Source: UBA1738 sp045580145 (GTDB taxonomy: Bacteria; Bacillota; Clostridia; UBA1381). From it: 64,000 bases of DNA. The position numbers and the translations under genes are program-made. Shown here piece by piece: positions 17,307 through 26,485 of this stretch (its first letter is position 1; each line of letters starts with the position of its first letter). The notes under the pieces are model-generated. The model saw only the letters and a list, made by a program, of their open reading frames with translations. It ran no database searches and was not told where the DNA came from. Location of the stretch: the NCBI GenBank assembly GCA_045580145.1, contig JAZNNI010000076.1:1-64000 (forward strand), given 5' to 3'.

Positions 17307-19025
17307 ATGAAAAAAGTATTTACCAACATTGTGAACGAAGGGATTTATGGCAAAGAGCCGCTTTTTGAGGTGCGTGAAATTGAGACTATAAGGGATATGT
17401 TTGAGTCCAGTACAAAAATGTACTCATCAAGGACAGCTTTTATGCAAAAGCCTGACAATAGCTCTCCTTATAGAAAAATCACTTACAAGGAGTTTAGGGA
17501 AGACGTGTACGCATTTGCTACAGGTCTTATTGTTATGGGGCTTAAGGATAAAAAGATAGCAATAATTGGTGAAAACCGCTATGAATGGGCGATGTCGTAT
17601 ATGTCAATAGTAAGCGGTGTCGGAACAGTAGTGCCTATAGATAAAGAGCTTCCTTTTGCAGAAGTTAAATATATGCTTGATTTTGCCGAATGCGATGCGG
17701 TAATCTTGACTAATAACATACTCCGTCATAAGCCTGAGCTTTTAAATTGCGGAATAATGTGCATATGTATGGATGATAATGAAAATTGCACATCTGTAAA
17801 AGAGATTATGAAAAAAGGAACCAAATTATTGGAAGAAGGAGACACATCATTTGCCGATGAAAAGGTTTATCCGGATGATGTCAATATAATTCTTTTTACA
17901 TCGGGAACTACCGGCATATCAAAGGGAGTTATGCTCTCACATAGAAACCTTTGTTCTAATATTATGAATACCTGTGCCGTTTTTAAAATCAATAAATACG
18001 ACAGAGTTTTTTCTGTACTGCCGCTTCACCATACCTATGAATGTACGTGTGATTTTTTGTGCGAAATATATGTGGGCGCTTCTATTGCATATTGTCAAGG
18101 ACTTAAGTATATAGTTAAAAATATGCAGGAGAGTAAGCCAACAATGTTTTTTGCAGTTCCACTTGTGCTTGAATCGATATACAAAATGATAAATAAAACA
18201 CTTGAGAAAAATGGTAAGACCCAAACTGTTAAAAAAGGTATTCGTATTTCGAAGGCTCTATTAAAAGTCGGAATTGATATAAGACGTAAGCTTTTTAAGG
18301 AAATTATTGACCAGTTTGGCGGAAGACTAAAGATGTTTTTGGTAGGTGCAGCTCATATTGATGGAGATATACTGCAATTTTTCACCGATTTGGGAATAAC
18401 CAGTATTCAAGGCTATGGAATGACAGAATGTTCTCCTCTTGTTGCGGCAAACAGAGGCTCGTATTATCGAAATGATGCAGTAGGATTACCGCTTCCGGAG
18501 GTTGCAGTGAAAATTTCCAATCCCGATGCCGATGGAGTTGGAGAGGTTGTGGTAAAGGGCGAAAATGTAATGGTTGGATATTATAAAAATCAGGAAGCAA
18601 CCGACCTCGTATTAAAGGATGGCTGGCTGTATACCGGTGATATGGGGTATTTAAAAGACGGATTTTTATATTTAACAGGCAGAGTTAAAAATGTAATTAT
18701 TACCTCAAATGGTAAAAACGTTTTTCCTGAAGAGATAGAAAGCTATCTTTGTCAGTCAAAATATATTGCCGAGGCGCTCGTTTATGAATCGGAGACGGAA
18801 AATAAAAAGGTAATAACTGCCCAGATTTATCCCGAGTTTGATGAGGTTGAGAAAGAATTTGGTGCAAATTATGATGACGAGGCATTAAAAAACTTAATAT
18901 CTACTGAAATCAAAGCAATAAATAAAACCATTCCTCAATATAAAGCTGTGGGGAAATTTATTGTCAGAAAAGATAAATTTATTAAAACTACAACACAAAA
19001 GATAAAGAGGGATGCTAATATATAG
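17307..19025 (+). CDS. Long-chain acyl-CoA synthetase (AMP-forming)
   Basis: 572-residue member of the ANL adenylating enzymes, predicted to activate a fatty acid to acyl-CoA through an acyl-AMP. Motifs: TSGTTGISKGVMLSH (A3, about residues 198-212), GYGMTECSP (A5), YTGDMGYL (A7), LTGRVKNVIITSNGKNVFPEEIE (A8 hinge) and a C-terminal lysine in TTTQKIKRD (A10). The FadD/FAA-like length and insertions favour long-chain substrates over acetate. It is co-transcribed with the hemolysin III-family gene. Exact substrate is unknown. Confidence 0.87.
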   Translation: MKKVFTNIVNEGIYGKEPLFEVREIETIRDMFESSTKMYSSRTAFMQKPDNSSPYRKITYKEFREDVYAFATGLIVMGLKDKKIAIIGENRYEWAMSYMSIVSGVGTVVPIDKELPFAEVKYMLDFAECDAVILTNNILRHKPELLNCGIMCICMDDNENCTSVKEIMKKGTKLLEEGDTSFADEKVYPDDVNIILFTSGTTGISKGVMLSHRNLCSNIMNTCAVFKINKYDRVFSVLPLHHTYECTCDFLCEIYVGASIAYCQGLKYIVKNMQESKPTMFFAVPLVLESIYKMINKTLEKNGKTQTVKKGIRISKALLKVGIDIRRKLFKEIIDQFGGRLKMFLVGAAHIDGDILQFFTDLGITSIQGYGMTECSPLVAANRGSYYRNDAVGLPLPEVAVKISNPDADGVGEVVVKGENVMVGYYKNQEATDLVLKDGWLYTGDMGYLKDGFLYLTGRVKNVIITSNGKNVFPEEIESYLCQSKYIAEALVYESETENKKVITAQIYPEFDEVEKEFGANYDDEALKNLISTEIKAINKTIPQYKAVGKFIVRKDKFIKTTTQKIKRDANI

Positions 19026-19028
19026 GTA

Positions 19029-19057
19029 TTGCAAAAAAATGCCAAATATAGTATACT
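19029..19057 (+). promoter_or_regulatory. Promoter of citrate synthase
   Basis: TTGCAA (19029-19034), 17-bp spacer, TATACT (19052-19057), about 42 bp before the start codon. Confidence 0.65.
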
Positions 19058-19098
19058 GTCAGGTATGGGGAAGGAAATTTTGAAAAGGAGAGATTTTT

Positions 19099-20463
19099 AT
19101 GCATAATTCAGGATACTCGGCAATTACTCCAAAACTTTATTCCTTGGCCGAAAAATGTATTGCAAACAGCAATATTGACCCTGAACTCTATACCACACAT
19201 CAGGTCAAACGTGGCCTTAGAGATATTGATGGTAAGGGTGTCCTTACAGGCCTTACTGAGATTTCTACCATCAATTCTTCAAAAGTGATTGACGGCAAAA
19301 CTGTGCCGTGTGAAGGGGAGCTGTATTACAGAGGAATAAATATTCATAATATTATAAATGGTTTTTACGGCGAGGACAGATTTGGGTTTGAAGAAACTGT
19401 TTACTTGCTCCTTTTTGGCGAGCTTCCTGACAGAGAAAAATTAGATGAGTTCCAGAAAGAGCTTTCAAAATATCGCTCACTTCCCACAAATTTTGTGCGT
19501 GACGTAATAATGAAAGCACCAAATCAGGATATAATGAATTCGCTTGCAAGAAGTGTTCTGACGCTTTATTCGTATGATAAAAATGCAAATGATGTAAGTA
19601 TTCCAAACGTACTTCGTCAATGTGTGCAGCTTATTGCAACATTCCCGCTTTTATCGGTATACGCATACCATGCATATAACCACTACGAAAAATATAAGGG
19701 ACTTTATATTCATAGACCAAGCCCTAAGCTGTCTACGGCAGAAAATATTTTAAGAATGCTAAGGCCTGATAAGTGCTTTACGCACTTAGAGGCAAGGATT
19801 CTTGATATGGCTTTGGTTTTGCACGCAGAGCACGGCGGCGGAAATAACTCAACGTTTACAACGCACGTTGTAACCTCGTCGGGAACTGATACCTACTCGT
19901 CGATTGCGGCATCACTTTGCTCGCTAAAAGGCCCAAAACACGGCGGTGCTAATATCAAGGTCAAGTATATGTTCGACGATTTGAAAAAGAATATTACCGA
20001 CTGGAAGGACGACGAACAAATTAGGGGATATCTTTTAAAACTCCTAAATAAAGAGGCTTTTGACAAGGCAGGACTCATTTATGGTATGGGACACGCAGTA
20101 TATTCAATATCCGACCCGCGTTCTGAGATTTTCAAGGATTTTGTAGGAAAATTATCAGAGGAAAAGGGAAGACACGATGAATTTTTGCTTTATAAAAAGG
20201 TTGCTGAGCTTGCAACCGAAGTCATAGCAGAAAAGCGTAAGATTTATAAGGGAGTGAGCCCTAATATAGACTTTTATAGCGGGTTTGCATATTCAATGCT
20301 TGAACTTCCGGATGAACTGTATACACCGATGTTTGCAACTGCAAGAATAGCGGGCTGGAGTGCACATAGAATAGAGGAGCTTATTAATACAAATAAGATA
20401 ATCCGCCCTGCATATATGTCGGTTTCGGAAAAGAAAGAGTATGTACCGATTAGTGAAAGATAA
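19099..20463 (+). CDS. gltA: Citrate synthase
   Basis: Condenses oxaloacetate and acetyl-CoA to citrate. The 454-residue protein has ELYYRGINIHNII near residue 75, the catalytic His region VLHAEHGGGNNSTFTTHVV, the MGHAVYSISDPRSEIF segment with the second His, and NIDFYSGFAYSML with the catalytic Asp. This Si-type citrate synthase form is common in Clostridia; a 2-methylcitrate synthase activity cannot be excluded. AAAGGAGA precedes the ATG. NADP-isocitrate dehydrogenase lies close by on the other strand, consistent with a partial TCA route to 2-oxoglutarate for glutamate. No aconitase gene is in the window. Confidence 0.94.
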   Translation: MHNSGYSAITPKLYSLAEKCIANSNIDPELYTTHQVKRGLRDIDGKGVLTGLTEISTINSSKVIDGKTVPCEGELYYRGINIHNIINGFYGEDRFGFEETVYLLLFGELPDREKLDEFQKELSKYRSLPTNFVRDVIMKAPNQDIMNSLARSVLTLYSYDKNANDVSIPNVLRQCVQLIATFPLLSVYAYHAYNHYEKYKGLYIHRPSPKLSTAENILRMLRPDKCFTHLEARILDMALVLHAEHGGGNNSTFTTHVVTSSGTDTYSSIAASLCSLKGPKHGGANIKVKYMFDDLKKNITDWKDDEQIRGYLLKLLNKEAFDKAGLIYGMGHAVYSISDPRSEIFKDFVGKLSEEKGRHDEFLLYKKVAELATEVIAEKRKIYKGVSPNIDFYSGFAYSMLELPDELYTPMFATARIAGWSAHRIEELINTNKIIRPAYMSVSEKKEYVPISER

Positions 20464-20490
20464 AACAGGTCACTTAATTGTGACCTGTTT
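20463..20490. terminator. Bidirectional terminator between citrate synthase and tcdA
   Basis: Perfect 11-bp inverted repeat AAACAGGTCAC / GTGACCTGTTT with a 6-base loop and a following T run; it fills the whole 27-bp gap between two convergent genes. Confidence 0.88.
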
Positions 20491-21189
20491 TTACGTATTT
20501 ATCAAATCTTTTATAACCTCACCTGCGATTATCATACCTGCAACAGGAGGAACAAAGGATATACTTCCTGGAACCTGTCTTTTTCCGTCAGGGATTTCTG
20601 CGTTTTGAGGCTTTATTGGATCTTCTTTTGAATAAAGTACCTTTAGTGAATTAATCCCTCTTGCTTTTAATTCGCGTCTCATAACGCGCGCTAAGGGGCA
20701 TACAGAGGTTTTAAAAATATCTGTCACTTCAAATTTGGTCGGGTCAAGCTTATTGCCTGTCCCCATACAGCTTATAATTGGTACGGAGAAATGACTTGCC
20801 TCTTCGATTAATGTTAGCTTTGAAGTTACAGTATCAATCGCATCAATAATATAGTCATATTTTGAAATGTCGATTTCCTTCTGGCTTGTATAAAAATAGT
20901 TAAGCGGAATAGCATTACACGAAGGATTAATATCCTTAATTCTTTCTGTCATAACGTCGACTTTTGATTTGCCGATGGTAGAGGAAAGAGCAACGAGTTG
21001 CCTGTTTATATTGCTTTTACTAACAACATCATTATCAACAAGTGTAATACTCCCAATACCGCTCCTTGCAAGTGCCTCGCATACAAAGGACCCAACACCG
21101 CCAACTCCAAAGACAATCACCTTTGAATTTTTTAGCTTGTCAAGAGAATCTTTCCCTATCAAAAGCTCGGAACGAGAAAATCTATCCAT
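20491..21189 (-). CDS. tcdA: tRNA threonylcarbamoyladenosine dehydratase (TcdA, ThiF/E1-like)
   Basis: ATP-dependent E1-like enzyme that cyclises t6A37 of tRNA to ct6A. The 232-residue protein begins RFSRSELLIG and has the nucleotide-binding GVGGVGS (28-34), DNDVVSKSNINRQL, DAIDTVTSKL, the conserved cysteine in SVCPLARVMRREL and the C-terminal VPGSISFVPPVAGMIIAGEVI. These features separate TcdA from MoeB and ThiF, which are longer or carry zinc cysteines. Its start is 2 bp from the stop of isocitrate dehydrogenase, so it is the last gene of that operon. Confidence 0.9.
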   Translation of the reverse strand: MDRFSRSELLIGKDSLDKLKNSKVIVFGVGGVGSFVCEALARSGIGSITLVDNDVVSKSNINRQLVALSSTIGKSKVDVMTERIKDINPSCNAIPLNYFYTSQKEIDISKYDYIIDAIDTVTSKLTLIEEASHFSVPIISCMGTGNKLDPTKFEVTDIFKTSVCPLARVMRRELKARGINSLKVLYSKEDPIKPQNAEIPDGKRQVPGSISFVPPVAGMIIAGEVIKDLINT

Positions 21190-21191
21190 AA

Positions 21192-22406
21192 TTACATCAA
21201 GGTTTTAAGTGTTTCGTTAACTGCTAAAAGGAATTCTTCTGTGCCAACTTTTTTGATGTTAGGTAGGGTAGAGAGAAGTGCCAAATCGCCTGTCATAATT
21301 CCACTTTCTATTGTGTCGATAGTTGCCTTTTCAAGATTATCAGCAAATTTGCAAAGCTCAGGTGTCCCGTCAAGCTCTCCACGCTTTCTTAAAGCGCCTG
21401 TCCAGGCAAATAGTGTTGCAACACTATTTGTAGATGTAGGCTCACCTTTTAGGTGCTTGTAATAGTGGCGCTGAACTGTGCCGTGAGCAGCTTCGTATTC
21501 ATAAATTCCATCAGGGGATACCAAAACAGAAGTCATCATAGCGAGGCTACCATAAGCAGTAGCTACCATATCGCTCATCACATCGCCGTCGTAGTTCTTG
21601 CACGCCCAGATATATCCGCCTTCAGAGCGAACAACACGTGCAACAGCATCATCGATTAATGTGTAGAAGTATTCAATTCCTGCAGCTTCAAATTTTTCTT
21701 TATATTCATTTTCGTAGATTTCTGCAAAAATATCTTTGAAATGATGGTCGTACTGTTTTGAAATAGTATCTTTTGTAGCGAACCAGATGTCCTGCTTTGT
21801 ATCAAGGGCAAAGTTAAAGCAACATCTTGCAAAGCTTGCAATAGAATTATCCTTGTTGTGAAGTCCCTGAATAATACCATCGGTCTCTTCGAATGTATGA
21901 ATAAGCTTTCTTGTTTCCTTACCATCTTTATCTGTGCAAACAAGCTCACATTTACTTCCGGCTTTTACCTGAAGCTCTGTGTTTTTATAAACGTCACCAT
22001 AGGCGTGACGGGCAATAGTTATAGGTTTTGTCCACGTCGGTATGTATGGAGTAATTCCTTTAACAATAATCGGTGTTCTGAAAACTGTCCCATCAAGAAT
22101 TGCACGGATAGTACCATTTGGAGATTTCCACATTTCTTTTAAGTTATATTCCTCAACTCGTGCAGCGTTCGGTGTTATTGTTGCACACTTAACTGCAACA
22201 CCGTATTTCTTTGTAGCCTCAGCAGAATCTATTGTAACCTGGTCATTTGTTTCGTTTCTGTATTCAAGACCAAGGTCATAGTACTCAGTTTTTAAATCAA
22301 TATATGGAATGAGTAAAATATCTTTTATCATTTTCCATATAATTCTCGTCATTTCATCGCCATCCATTTCAACTAAAGGCGTTTTCATTTCAATTTTAGT
22401 AGACAT
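21192..22406 (-). CDS. icd: NADP-dependent isocitrate dehydrogenase
   Basis: Oxidative decarboxylation of isocitrate to 2-oxoglutarate. The 404-residue protein is the eukaryote-like type: VEMDGDEMTRIIW at the N-terminus, CATITPNAARVEEYNLKEMWKSPNGTIR with the substrate-binding arginines, IDDAVARVVRSEGGYIWACKNYDGDVMSD with the metal-binding aspartates, and EAAHGTVQRHYY near the cofactor site. Length matches this type rather than the E. coli type. AAAGGAGAA precedes the ATG, and a promoter at 22440-22468 drives icd-tcdA. With citrate synthase it supports glutamate-family synthesis. Confidence 0.95.
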   Translation of the reverse strand: MSTKIEMKTPLVEMDGDEMTRIIWKMIKDILLIPYIDLKTEYYDLGLEYRNETNDQVTIDSAEATKKYGVAVKCATITPNAARVEEYNLKEMWKSPNGTIRAILDGTVFRTPIIVKGITPYIPTWTKPITIARHAYGDVYKNTELQVKAGSKCELVCTDKDGKETRKLIHTFEETDGIIQGLHNKDNSIASFARCCFNFALDTKQDIWFATKDTISKQYDHHFKDIFAEIYENEYKEKFEAAGIEYFYTLIDDAVARVVRSEGGYIWACKNYDGDVMSDMVATAYGSLAMMTSVLVSPDGIYEYEAAHGTVQRHYYKHLKGEPTSTNSVATLFAWTGALRKRGELDGTPELCKFADNLEKATIDTIESGIMTGDLALLSTLPNIKKVGTEEFLLAVNETLKTLM

Positions 22407-22439
22407 AGTGTTCTCCTTTTTATAATAAATTTTAGATAT

Positions 22440-22468
22440 ATTCTATCATATTTACTTGTATTATTCAA
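22440..22468 (-). promoter_or_regulatory. Promoter of the icd-tcdA operon
   Basis: Minus strand: TTGAAT (22463-22468), 17-bp spacer, TAGAAT (22440-22445), about 34 bp before the icd ATG. Confidence 0.65.
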
Positions 22469-22519
22469 TCCTAATTTTAAACAAAAATTCAGCGTAAAAA
22501 AGGGATTTTTTGTGTGTGG

Positions 22520-23362
22520 TTAAATAACGACTGTTTCGTGTCTTGTTGCGTGACAATTTATATTTACTGCCACAGGCAGACCCGCAATGTGAGTAGGGAA
22601 AAATTCGATATTTACTCCAAGTGCAGTAGTAGTTCCTCCAAACCCTTGAGGACCTATTCCAAGCTTGTTGATTTTTTCTAAAAGTACTCTTTCAAGTCCG
22701 GCATAATATTCGTTTTCGTTAGATTTGTCAATATCCCTTGTAAGTGCAAGCTTAGAAAGCTCGGCTGCCTTTTCAAAAGTTCCGCCGATACCTACGCCGA
22801 CAATCATTGGTGGACACGGGTTTGCACCAGCCTTTTCTACTGTTTCAAGTACAAAATCAATTACGCCTTTTTCACCATCAGATGGGTTTAGCATCTTTAT
22901 TGCAGATTTATTTTCACTACCAAAGCCTTTTGGTGAAAAGGTTATTTTAATTTTATCGCCATCGACGAATTTATAATGAATTACAGGTGGCGTATTATCG
23001 CCTGTATTCACTCGATTTAGTGGGTCTAAAACAATAGATTTCCTTAAATATCCTTCTTCGTAACCTGTTTTCACACCTTTTTCTATTGCTTTTTCCAGGT
23101 TGTCTCCTTCAATTATAACATTTTGTCCTACTTCTACAAAAAATACTGCCATACCTGTGTCCTGACAAATAGGAACTTCCTTTTTTTCTGCAATTTCGGC
23201 ATTTTTAAGCAGATTTTTTATTACCGTTTTTGCAACATCTGATTCTTCGGCTATAAGTGCATTTTCAAGCGATTTTTTAATAACTGGATCAATAAAACAG
23301 TTTGCAGATATACACATCTTTTTTACGCAATCTGTTATAATGTTTGATTGAATTTTTCTCAT
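22520..23362 (-). CDS. Fumarate hydratase class I, alpha subunit
   Basis: Iron-sulfur hydratase subunit (FumA/TtdA N-terminal type) that with a beta subunit hydrates fumarate to malate. The 280-residue protein shows the cluster cysteines in PICQDTGMAVFF, GANPCPPMIVGVGIGGT and INCHATRH, and the segment FGSENKSAIKML. The frame is open to 23407, but the ATG at 23362 follows AAGGAGGAAAA and matches the family start. It begins 17 bp after the upstream glycosyltransferase and probably shares its transcript. No beta-subunit gene follows: the next gene, 113 bp on, is icd. L-tartrate dehydratase alpha is an alternative call. Confidence 0.9.
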   Translation of the reverse strand: MRKIQSNIITDCVKKMCISANCFIDPVIKKSLENALIAEESDVAKTVIKNLLKNAEIAEKKEVPICQDTGMAVFFVEVGQNVIIEGDNLEKAIEKGVKTGYEEGYLRKSIVLDPLNRVNTGDNTPPVIHYKFVDGDKIKITFSPKGFGSENKSAIKMLNPSDGEKGVIDFVLETVEKAGANPCPPMIVGVGIGGTFEKAAELSKLALTRDIDKSNENEYYAGLERVLLEKINKLGIGPQGFGGTTTALGVNIEFFPTHIAGLPVAVNINCHATRHETVVI

Positions 23363-23379
23363 AATTTTCCTCCTTATGT

Positions 23380-26346
23380 TTATATCAGCTGCCATGAGGG
23401 TAACCATTTAAGGAAGCTGCGTACAAAATCCTCTGTAACAGGATAACCGGATATTACCGGATAAAAAACAATAAATAATATTACGGCAATCAACGAAAAA
23501 GTTATAAAACCAGCCTTTGCGTATTTGTTTTTTTGGTAAAGTCTGAAGAAGCAGTGTGAAATCATTAACACGACAAAAGGTACACAGGGGAAGTAGTGGT
23601 AAATAAAGGTTATTCTGGTAACACCCATCCAAGGTATCAGCTGGGCAAGATATGATATTGTTAAAAAGATTGCATTTTTGTTTTTTGTCTTTAATGCATC
23701 GCGCATCGTATAGATGAATGCTATAATACCTGTCCACCAAACAAGCGGATTTCCAAAAGAACTTATATTTTCACTTTTCACACCATTTGTGCCGGTATAA
23801 TACCAGATAGGGCGATAGTTTATAGACCATTGATACCAGGGCGATGAAAAAGAATGCTCTGCATCTAGTACAGTTTCTCCGTGATAAGTCAGCATATCAA
23901 TCTGATTTTGAATTATTCCCATAAACCCAGTCTCATTTGACCGCATAAAAGGAATGTATGAAATGATGTAAATTAAAACAGGAACTACACCAAAGACAAT
24001 AACACAAAACAGTATTGTTTTTAAGATTTTATCTTTAAATGTTGCAGGATTTTCTTGATACTTACCGTAAAGCGAAATAAAGAAAATTACTGCAAGACCT
24101 ACTGCTGCATAAACACCTGTCCATTTACAAGAGATGGCAAGACCTGTTGAAATACCGGACAATAAAAGAGGCAAAAACATCTTCTTGAGCGGTGCATCAG
24201 CTTTTAACATATAATATTTATACATAAAAAGGTACATCAGCATAATGAAGAAGGTAACATATACATCTATTGTTGCTATTCGCGTTTGTGTAAAGTGCAT
24301 AAAATCTGCTGAAAATACTATTGAAGCACAAACTGCAATCCAAGTTAAGCCAAATATTTTTTTGAGGAAAAGATATATTATAGGTATCATAAAAATACCA
24401 AACAGTGTACCTGAAATTCTCCACCCAAAAGGCGTCATACCAAACACTTTAGTTCCCAAAGCTATAAAAACCTTTCCAAGCGGAGGATGTGTCCATTCGT
24501 ACACTTCAAGGTGATTTTCAAATTCATATGCCGTGCGCGCGTGGTATATCTCATCAAAATAGGTACTGTTTCTATAGCTTACAAACTCCGGAACAGTATT
24601 TTGCTCATCAAAAAGCTTTTTGGGATAGCTTGAGGGAAAAATGTTATTTTCCATATCCTTTATTGCTAATTCCATAATAAATGTAGGCTGGGACGGAGAA
24701 AGGGTAATATATTTTCCATAGCAATCCGTATACTCTGTATTCCAATAAAAGACAGCCCCGTCTGTTAACGTGCTTTTATATGTTGTATATCTGTTTTCAT
24801 TCTCGATTTTGATGTCAAATGATCTTTCATCTGATAATTCATTCGCACCTAAATAAAACATCAGTTCAGATATATTTGTTTCTCTGTCAAGCTCAATGGT
24901 GACGGGAGAACTAATTTCAATTCCGTTTTGGGGTGCAGTTTTGTCTCCGAGATTATATAAGCTGACTACTGAATATATGCAGGTGATAATTAGCATTAAC
25001 ATAAAATCAATTCTTGTCATTTTTGTGGTTTTAACAAAATCGGTTTTGATGATGCTTTCCTTTTCTGGTTTGGTCTGTATGCCTTTAATAAAATAATTCC
25101 AGAAGAAAATAAGGAGAAGTAGTGATGCAAAGCTTATTAACACGCCGATTTTGTTAAATCCGGACGAGTAGTAGGTTTCCGGATTATAATAAAAGAGAAC
25201 GTGCACCATATTTAAAAGCTGCGCTATAGATATTCCAATAAAAATCGCAAATTCTTTTCTTGAAAGAGAGATTATGAATGCCGAAAGCATTAAAACGACT
25301 ACAGGAAAGGCATAGCGTTCGTGCATTTTTATCGACAGCATAAAAGTAGAAAAGCAGATAAATGCAGAGGTGAGAAAGTATCTGTTTTCATATTTCTTTG
25401 CAAAGAAAACATATGCCGAAACTATAACTGTTATTAATATCATAAAATAACTGATAACGTTTACAAATATGTTCGTATCCACCCAGTTAAGCCCGATAGC
25501 TGTCCACAGATTATAAGCATTTACAGAAATATAGTTATATGAGCCGATTGTTGATTTGTACTGCTCAACCACATTTGATATTCCAAAGGGAGCGGCAAGC
25601 AGAAATATGGAAATAATAGATAAAATTCCGAAGAGTAAATTTTTAAAAAACTTTGTCTTTGAGAAATCATTTAAAAACACATTCTCAATTATTCCAAAGA
25701 CAAGTACAGGTGCATAGAAAAGTGCCTGTGGCTTTATAAAAATAGCCAATGCAAAGGAGAAATATGCTCTACACATCTTGTTTTCGTTTAAAAAATAAAG
25801 CATCATAAGGACGAATAGGGTAAAGACTGAATCTACCTGTCCCCAGATTGAAGAGTTAAATATAATTGCGGGATTAAGAAGAAAAAACAAAGCCATTAGG
25901 GTTGATGCTTTTTCGTTGTTATATTTTAGAGAAAGCTTATAGACTACAAATCCGCACAATATATCACAAATAATGGCAGGTAATTTTAAAAGAATGTATG
26001 ATGTAACAGTTTGTAAATTGAAAATATCTTTAAAAAGCCCCAAGATATAAAGTATATACATATATCCCGGAGGGTAATCGGTAAACATATCGCTTGAATA
26101 AAAGGAAGAGAAACCGTCTGCGTAGATATGTTCAGCCCACGCATTAAAACAATTCATATCACTGGAATGTCCGGTATAAAAAAAGGTGAGAATAATACGC
26201 AAACAAAAGGATATGACTGCTAATCTCCAAAAACTTGTCATCCTTTTATTGGTGTTATTTTTAATTCTATTGCATTCAATTTTTGAATAAAATATATAAA
26301 AAGCAAAGGCACAAAAAAACAAGGATGCAATTATTGCGATTGCCAA
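23380..26346 (-). CDS. Tandem GT-C membrane glycosyltransferase with C-terminal protein O-mannosyltransferase (GT39/PMT-like) module
   Basis: 988 residues, about 20 predicted membrane helices in two blocks. The first (about 1-420) is a GT-C-type transferase with an early loop containing HSSDMNCFNAWAEHIY and TDYPPGYMY and, later, SSIWGQVDS. A soluble beta-rich insert follows. The second block (from about 570) carries PMT features: YFDEIYHARTAYEF (the Asp-Glu motif), THPPLGK, WRISGTLFG and ISCKWTGVYA. It likely uses polyprenyl-phosphate sugars to glycosylate extracytoplasmic proteins or polymers. An upstream ATG (26364) lies only ~3 nt after the predicted transcription start. The TTG at 26346 follows AAAGAGGTG at ideal spacing and is preferred. 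Confidence 0.85.
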   Translation of the reverse strand: MAIAIIASLFFCAFAFYIFYSKIECNRIKNNTNKRMTSFWRLAVISFCLRIILTFFYTGHSSDMNCFNAWAEHIYADGFSSFYSSDMFTDYPPGYMYILYILGLFKDIFNLQTVTSYILLKLPAIICDILCGFVVYKLSLKYNNEKASTLMALFFLLNPAIIFNSSIWGQVDSVFTLFVLMMLYFLNENKMCRAYFSFALAIFIKPQALFYAPVLVFGIIENVFLNDFSKTKFFKNLLFGILSIISIFLLAAPFGISNVVEQYKSTIGSYNYISVNAYNLWTAIGLNWVDTNIFVNVISYFMILITVIVSAYVFFAKKYENRYFLTSAFICFSTFMLSIKMHERYAFPVVVLMLSAFIISLSRKEFAIFIGISIAQLLNMVHVLFYYNPETYYSSGFNKIGVLISFASLLLLIFFWNYFIKGIQTKPEKESIIKTDFVKTTKMTRIDFMLMLIITCIYSVVSLYNLGDKTAPQNGIEISSPVTIELDRETNISELMFYLGANELSDERSFDIKIENENRYTTYKSTLTDGAVFYWNTEYTDCYGKYITLSPSQPTFIMELAIKDMENNIFPSSYPKKLFDEQNTVPEFVSYRNSTYFDEIYHARTAYEFENHLEVYEWTHPPLGKVFIALGTKVFGMTPFGWRISGTLFGIFMIPIIYLFLKKIFGLTWIAVCASIVFSADFMHFTQTRIATIDVYVTFFIMLMYLFMYKYYMLKADAPLKKMFLPLLLSGISTGLAISCKWTGVYAAVGLAVIFFISLYGKYQENPATFKDKILKTILFCVIVFGVVPVLIYIISYIPFMRSNETGFMGIIQNQIDMLTYHGETVLDAEHSFSSPWYQWSINYRPIWYYTGTNGVKSENISSFGNPLVWWTGIIAFIYTMRDALKTKNKNAIFLTISYLAQLIPWMGVTRITFIYHYFPCVPFVVLMISHCFFRLYQKNKYAKAGFITFSLIAVILFIVFYPVISGYPVTEDFVRSFLKWLPSWQLI

Positions 26347-26373
26347 AGAAATCACCTCTTTCATATATTTTCT

Positions 26374-26402
26374 ATTATAACCCTTTTTTTCAGAATTTTC
26401 AA
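26374..26402 (-). promoter_or_regulatory. Promoter of the glycosyltransferase (and probably fumarase) transcript
   Basis: Minus strand: TTGAAA (26397-26402), 17 bp, TATAAT (26374-26379). The predicted start site near 26367 helps place the initiation codon of the downstream gene. Confidence 0.75.
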
Positions 26403-26410
26403 TAGAATTT

Positions 26411-26436
26411 GTTTAACAGGGAAATAAAATGGGTAT
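26411..26436 (+). promoter_or_regulatory. SigB-type stress promoter candidate upstream of hpf
   Basis: GTTTAA (26411-26416), 14-bp spacer, GGGTAT (26431-26436), about 50 bp upstream of the hpf ATG. This matches the Bacillus general-stress sigma-B consensus (GTTTAA-N12-15-GGGTAT); the related forespore sigma-F consensus is similar. No sigma-A-like promoter is apparent for the gene. Confidence 0.6.
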
Positions 26437-26485
26437 ATATTTAGTAGGGAATAAAATCCCAAGAAGTACAAAGGGAGATGAGCGT

